A stretch of 64,000 nt of DNA from the NCBI RefSeq assembly GCF_024189315.1, contig NZ_JAIZEO010000001.1, positions 434,001 through 498,000 of the forward strand, written 5' to 3'. Below the pieces are notes generated by a model. That model searched no databases. It was not told the origin of the DNA and was given only the letters and a program-made list of their open reading frames with translations. Made by a program: the position numbers and the translations under genes. Source of the stretch: Halobacillus sp. A5. Lineage in GTDB: Bacteria > Bacillota > Bacilli > Bacillales > Halobacillaceae. Shown piece by piece: positions 60,148-64,000 of the stretch (the first letter of the stretch is position 1; each line of letters opens with the position of its first letter).

Positions 60148-61128
60148 GTGCAGGAAGAAAAAGTTATAATCATAGGAGCGGGACCGTGCGGAATGAGTGC
60201 CGCCATTGAGCTAAAAAAATTTGGGATAGACGCTCTGATTATAGAAAAAGGAAATGTGGTTAACTCGATTTATCATTACCCTACTCATCAAACGTTTTTC
60301 AGTTCCAGTGAGAAACTAGAAATTGGACAGATTCCATTTATAACTGAACGACAAAAACCGGTAAGGAATGAAGCATTAGCTTACTATCGAGCTGTAGCGG
60401 AAAGAGAAACTCTCCGCATCCACTCTTTTGAAAAGGTAGTTAAGGTTACAAAAGAGGATGAGGGCTACACCATAAAGACAATTAAAAATGATCAAGAAGA
60501 AAAGGAATACTTTTCTAAATACGTTGTGGCTGCAACAGGTTATTATGACCAGCCTAATCCATTAAATGTTAAAGGTGAAGACTCCGGTAAAGTAATGCAC
60601 TATTTTAAGGAGGCGCATCCTTACTTTAATAAAGATGTAGTTGTGGTTGGAGGGAAAAACTCTGCTGCTGACGCTACATTAGAATTAGTAAAAGCAGGTG
60701 CAAATGTTACCGTACTCTATAGAGGTGAAGATTACTCCAGAAGTATAAAACCATGGATTCTTCCACAGTTTGAAGCATTAGTACGAAAAGAAGTTGTAAC
60801 GATGGAATTTTGTGCTCACTTGAACGAAATTACAGATCACGAAGTCATCTACACGTGCAATGGTGAAGAAAAAAGAATTCAAAATGACTTTGTCTTTGCC
60901 ATGACCGGTTATCGTCCAAACCATCAATTTTTAACTTCAATGGGTGTGGATATGGATGAGAAAACCGGACGCCCGGATTTTAATGAAGCTACTATGGAAA
61001 CAAACATGGATAATATTTATATAGCCGGAGTCATTGCTGCCGGTTATAACAATAATGAAATATTTATTGAAAATGGCCGCTTCCATGGAGATAAGATTGC
61101 TCAATCTATATATGATAAAGAAGCATAG
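60148..61128 (+). CDS. ypdA: Bacillithiol disulfide reductase (YpdA/Bdr)
   Basis: This 326-residue FAD/NADPH oxidoreductase has a nucleotide-binding motif GAGPCGMSAA and a second one in VVVGGKNSAADATLE. With the GTG start at 60148 (AGAGGAG upstream), the active cysteine becomes C14, the same number as in S. aureus YpdA (Bdr). This supports the start; a GTG at 60139 is the alternative. The enzyme reduces bacillithiol disulfide. The gudB-ypdA order is conserved. Confidence 0.92.
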   Translation: MQEEKVIIIGAGPCGMSAAIELKKFGIDALIIEKGNVVNSIYHYPTHQTFFSSSEKLEIGQIPFITERQKPVRNEALAYYRAVAERETLRIHSFEKVVKVTKEDEGYTIKTIKNDQEEKEYFSKYVVAATGYYDQPNPLNVKGEDSGKVMHYFKEAHPYFNKDVVVVGGKNSAADATLELVKAGANVTVLYRGEDYSRSIKPWILPQFEALVRKEVVTMEFCAHLNEITDHEVIYTCNGEEKRIQNDFVFAMTGYRPNHQFLTSMGVDMDEKTGRPDFNEATMETNMDNIYIAGVIAAGYNNNEIFIENGRFHGDKIAQSIYDKEA

Positions 61129-61153
61129 TGAGAAATTCACTATGCTTCTTCTT
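61118..61153. terminator. Bidirectional terminator between ypdA and ansA
   Basis: Arms AAGAAGCATAGTGA and TCACTATGCTTCTT with loop GAAAT and T or A runs on both sides. Confidence 0.9.
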
Positions 61154-62124
61154 TAATAACTAAACATCGGATTTAATTCTATTGGATTATTTGTCATTTC
61201 AAGGGCGACCATAAGTTTAATCCTGGCTTTTGGACCTGTCAGTCCATTTGCAAATATGATCCCCATTTCCCTCAGCTTGCGGCCGCCTCCCTCATAGCTG
61301 TAAGTATCTTGAACAACCCCTTGATAGCACCTGGAAACAAGCACCACTGGAATTCCTTGTTCTATGGTGTTTTTCAGGGCCGGGACAGTTTCAGGCGGGA
61401 GATTGCCCTGCCCTAAAGCCTCAATCACCATTCCATTTGCTCCGCTGTTACAAACGGCTTCGATAATTGTGCCATCCATCCCAGCATATGCCTTTATGAG
61501 AGCCACATTTTTAGTTAAATGCTGAATGGGATATGAATCGTGGCTTGTAGTCTTGTGGTGGAAAAATACATCTTTCTTCGTCGTAATGCCTATCGGCCCG
61601 TATTGAGGGCTTTGAAAGGTAGCAACATTACTTGTTGAAGTCTTGGTGACGTTACGAGCTGTATGAATTTCATCATTCATTACGACGAGTACTCCTTTGC
61701 CATGGGCCTCATCGCAGCTTGACACTTTAATGGCGCTCATTAAGTTATAAAGTCCATCTGAGCCTATTTCATTACTCGACCTCATAGCGCCTGTGACAAT
61801 CACAGGCTTCCTTGTCTGAAGGAACAAATCAAGAAAATATGCCGTTTCTTCCAGAGTATCAGTACCATGTGTTACGACTACCCCATCATATTGATGCTCT
61901 GCTAACTTTTCATGGATAAACTGACCTAGTTTAAGCATATGATCAGGGCGGATATGAGGCGAAGGAAGGTAAAAGAGAATTTCATCTTTAATTTCTATGC
62001 TCTCCTTTAGAAAGGTTGAAAGCTCTTTAAGAGGGTGCTCTCCATCAGTATTTACTTCTCCCGTAGCTTTATTTTCTTTCATCGAAATAGTTCCGCCTGT
62101 ATGTATAATTAAAATAGTTTTCAT
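61153..62124 (-). CDS. ansA: Type I L-asparaginase
   Basis: This 323-residue cytoplasmic asparaginase has the first catalytic Thr in IIHTGGTISM and the second in VVTHGTDTLEETAYFLDL, with Lys in the YGPIGITTKKDV region. It converts asparagine to aspartate and ammonia. There is no signal peptide. The start is ATG 62124 (AGGAGGTCCTA upstream), not the in-frame start at 62145. Confidence 0.94.
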   Translation of the reverse strand: MKTILIIHTGGTISMKENKATGEVNTDGEHPLKELSTFLKESIEIKDEILFYLPSPHIRPDHMLKLGQFIHEKLAEHQYDGVVVTHGTDTLEETAYFLDLFLQTRKPVIVTGAMRSSNEIGSDGLYNLMSAIKVSSCDEAHGKGVLVVMNDEIHTARNVTKTSTSNVATFQSPQYGPIGITTKKDVFFHHKTTSHDSYPIQHLTKNVALIKAYAGMDGTIIEAVCNSGANGMVIEALGQGNLPPETVPALKNTIEQGIPVVLVSRCYQGVVQDTYSYEGGGRKLREMGIIFANGLTGPKARIKLMVALEMTNNPIELNPMFSY

Positions 62125-62211
62125 TAGGACCTCCTGCTTATTCAAATATTCCTTTTATTCTCTTTCCATGATACGATGAATTTTAGTGGAAAGAAAGAGA
62201 GGGGATGGGTT

Positions 62212-62877
62212 TTGGCGATTCTAACAGCAGCAGTTGCACCTGCCGTTGCTCTAATGACTTTCATTTATTTAAGTAAAAGAATAGAACTGGAGCCTCTTCC
62301 TTTAATCATCAGGATGTTTATACTGGGAGCCATCCTGGTATTCCCGTTAATGTTTATTCAATATGCTTTTGAGAGCGAAGGACTTTTCCAATCACCTTTT
62401 ATGAAATCTGTTTTCCTTGCTGGATTGTTAGAAGAATTTTTTAAGTGGTTCTTCTTATTATTTGTGGCTTACCGCCATTCTGATTTTGATCACCATTACG
62501 ACGGGATTATTTACGGTGTTTCTATCAGCTTAGGATTTGCCACGTTGGAGAATATCCTTTATCTTTTCGCCAATGGCATTGAAATAGCTCTGCTGCGAGC
62601 CTTATTTCCCGTCTCATCTCACGCATTGTTTGGACTGTTAATGGGTTATTATATGGGGAAAGCTAAGTTCTCTCCGACAACTAGACGATGGTCGCTTGCA
62701 TTAGCTTTTATTATACCTTTCGTTTTACATAGTTTATATGATTACTTCGTTGTTACCTCAATCTGGCTGTATCTGATTATTCCTTTTATGATTATATTGT
62801 GGTGTATTGGTGTCCGCAAGATTAAGCTGGCTAACAATCATCACGATCCAGTACTATCCTCCAATTCGGACCGCTAG
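62212..62877 (+). CDS. prsW: Intramembrane protease PrsW
   Basis: This polytopic protein of about 221 residues (five or more helices) belongs to the PrsW family. It has the catalytic Glu pair in LLEEFFKWFF, GISLGFATLEN with a further Glu, and FPVSSHALFGLLMGY with the conserved His. The start is the TTG 62212 (AGAGAGGGG upstream), giving MAILTAAVAPAVAL as in B. subtilis PrsW; an ATG at 62176 is an alternative. PrsW cleaves the anti-sigma factor RsiW to free sigma-W. Confidence 0.9.
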   Translation: MAILTAAVAPAVALMTFIYLSKRIELEPLPLIIRMFILGAILVFPLMFIQYAFESEGLFQSPFMKSVFLAGLLEEFFKWFFLLFVAYRHSDFDHHYDGIIYGVSISLGFATLENILYLFANGIEIALLRALFPVSSHALFGLLMGYYMGKAKFSPTTRRWSLALAFIIPFVLHSLYDYFVVTSIWLYLIIPFMIILWCIGVRKIKLANNHHDPVLSSNSDR

Positions 62878-62900
62878 CTGCCATTATGGCGGCTTTTTTT
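62876..62900 (+). terminator. Terminator after prsW
   Basis: Stem AGCTGCC / GGCGGCT with loop ATTAT, followed by seven T. Confidence 0.85.
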
Positions 62901-62978
62901 GTTTCTTTATGTATATTGTGACTTAATTGAACAAAACTACCTCTATAAATAAAAAGTTGCGTCAGGGGTGTAGAAGAG

Positions 62979-63779
62979 ATGGCTTCGAAGAAATTTGTAA
63001 TGTTTGCTTTATTATTTGCGCTTCTTATATTACCTGTTCCTGAAATGTATAACAGCAAAAAGGTTCATGCCTTTACGAGTCAAGTGATTCAGCAGGGATC
63101 TGTCGGGCAAGATGTTATTGAGCTTCAAGCAAGACTAAAGCATCTTGGTTTCTACAGCAAAGATGTAGATGGGGTATTTGGCTGGAGTACGTATTGGGCA
63201 GCAAGAAACTTTCAATATGAGTTTGGTATGGAAATTGACGGACTTGTAGGTCCACAGATGAAAGAGAAATTAGTAAAAGCTTCAAAAGGGTATGAAAAGT
63301 ATTTACCTTCAGGAGATGGCGGAGGTAAACAGACGGGTCAAAACCAGGGACAAGAGCAGCAGAACCAGGGCGGGGGAGGAGAAACAACTTCTGAACCTAC
63401 TGCGGTAAACGTTCCTGGCGGTTACTCTCAAAACGACATTAAATTAATGGCAAATGCTGTGTATGGTGAGGCGCGGGGAGAACCTTATGAAGGACAAGTA
63501 GCTGTGGCTGCAGTAATACTTAACCGTGTAGATAGCGCAACTTTCCCTAATTCCATTTCTGGGGTGATTTTTGAACCGCGGGCTTTCACTGCAGTTGCTG
63601 ACGGTCAAATTTGGCTGACGCCGAATGACACTGCTGAAAGAGCTGTTATGGACGCTATTAATGGGATGGATCCTTCAGGTAATGCTACCTATTATTTTAA
63701 CCCTAACACAGCAACGTCAAGCTGGATTTGGTCGAGACCGCAAATCAAAAAAATTGGAAAGCATATCTTTTGTAAATAG
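62979..63779 (+). CDS. sleB: Spore cortex-lytic enzyme SleB
   Basis: This 266-residue lytic transglycosylase has a signal peptide (about residues 1-29). A peptidoglycan-binding domain (about 38-105, QQGSVGQDVIELQARLKHLG) and a Gln/Gly-rich linker (about 112-142) follow. The catalytic Hydrolase_2 domain (about 145-266) has catalytic Glu in VYGEARGEPYEG and YYFNPNTATSSWIW. It is somewhat shorter than B. subtilis SleB (305). It is followed 11 bp later by ypeB, its usual partner. Confidence 0.95.
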   Translation: MASKKFVMFALLFALLILPVPEMYNSKKVHAFTSQVIQQGSVGQDVIELQARLKHLGFYSKDVDGVFGWSTYWAARNFQYEFGMEIDGLVGPQMKEKLVKASKGYEKYLPSGDGGGKQTGQNQGQEQQNQGGGGETTSEPTAVNVPGGYSQNDIKLMANAVYGEARGEPYEGQVAVAAVILNRVDSATFPNSISGVIFEPRAFTAVADGQIWLTPNDTAERAVMDAINGMDPSGNATYYFNPNTATSSWIWSRPQIKKIGKHIFCK

Positions 63780-63790
63780 GAGGTGGAGTC

Positions 63791-64000
63791 ATGTTTCGCT
63801 GGATTACCATATCTTTATTAGCGATTACGATCGTAGGTCTTGCAGTTTTTGGATATAAAGAACACCAGGATAAGAACGCGATACTTATCCAGGCAGAGAA
63901 TAGCTATCAAAGGGCTTTCCATGAATTGACGTCCGATGTGGACACACTCCATGATAAAATTGGCGCAACGCTGGCAATGAACACACGTAAGCAGCTTTCA
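63791..64000 (+). CDS. ypeB: YpeB, sporulation protein required for SleB (3'-truncated by window)
   Basis: ATG 63791 (AGGTGGAG upstream) opens 70 codons that run off the window. They start with a membrane helix (MFRWITISLLAITIVGLAVF), then GYKEHQDKNAILIQAENSYQ and AFHELTSDVDTLHDKIG, the start of YpeB. It keeps SleB in the dormant spore and is protected by it in turn. Confidence 0.94.
   Translation, partial: MFRWITISLLAITIVGLAVFGYKEHQDKNAILIQAENSYQRAFHELTSDVDTLHDKIGATLAMNTRKQLS

Overview
The window is a chromosomal segment of a low-GC, endospore-forming Firmicute. Sporulation genes (spoIIM, dacF-spoIIAA-AB-sigF, spoVAA-AF, dacB-spmAB, cotJABC, sleB-ypeB), strong AGGAGG-type ribosome binding sites, and a gene order that follows, from memory, the Bacillus subtilis yqjK-to-ypeB region all point to Bacillaceae. 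Very acidic exported proteins, for example the lipoprotein at 49351-49755, suggest a moderately halophilic genus such as Halobacillus or a relative; this is an inference. No rRNA, tRNA, insertion sequence, prophage or CRISPR array was seen.

Layout. 1-3.2 kb: proline catabolism (end of putB, rocA/putC, putR). 3.3-6.8 kb: flotillin, a DUF4003 gene broken near its 3' end by a 19-bp tandem duplication, and a CotF-like coat gene. 6.9-14.3 kb: PEP carboxylase, a small unknown gene, a membrane-anchored MsrB, an aldehyde dehydrogenase, RNase Z and a glycerophosphodiesterase. 14.4-20.3 kb: RocB-like peptidase, MBL hydrolase, SDR, YqkB, YqkE, aldo-keto reductase and NudF. 20.3-26.3 kb: spoIIM, fur with PerR-like and Fur-like boxes, yqzK, xerD and the nucleoside salvage operon deoB-punA-pdp. 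26.7-34 kb: dacF-spoIIA-sigF and the spoVA operon. 34-43 kb: lysA-ppiB, a mini M50 protease, ribT, ypuF, scpAB, dacB-spmAB and rluB. 43-49 kb: resABCDE (cytochrome c maturation and redox sensing). 49-50.3 kb: a cobalamin riboswitch controlling a DUF4430 lipoprotein and an ECF S component. 50.6-64 kb: XRE regulator, ferredoxin, ypbB-recS-ypbD, cotJABC, a CarH/LitR-type B12 photoreceptor regulator, mecB, ddl, gudB, ypdA (bdr), ansA, prsW, sleB and the start of ypeB.

Functional themes. (1) Amino acids feed into glutamate and 2-oxoglutarate: PutB/RocA, a RocB-like protein, AnsA and GudB, with a full-match cre site upstream of gudB. (2) Forespore and mother-cell programmes: anti-sigma switch and SigF, SpoVA channel, cortex modification, coat proteins, SleB. 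(3) Redox and metal homeostasis: Fur, ResABCDE, Bdr, ferredoxin, MsrB. (4) Cobalamin: a B12-regulated uptake locus and a probable B12-dependent light sensor lie 6 kb apart.

The items most worth checking are the frameshifting duplication in the DUF4003 gene, the B12 riboswitch with a perfect 12-bp long-range helix and its two-gene operon, the CarH-like regulator that keeps the B12-binding motifs but lacks the light-state histidine, the stacked Fur-like and PerR-like boxes at fur, and a mini M50 protease next to an unannotated 29-residue membrane peptide.
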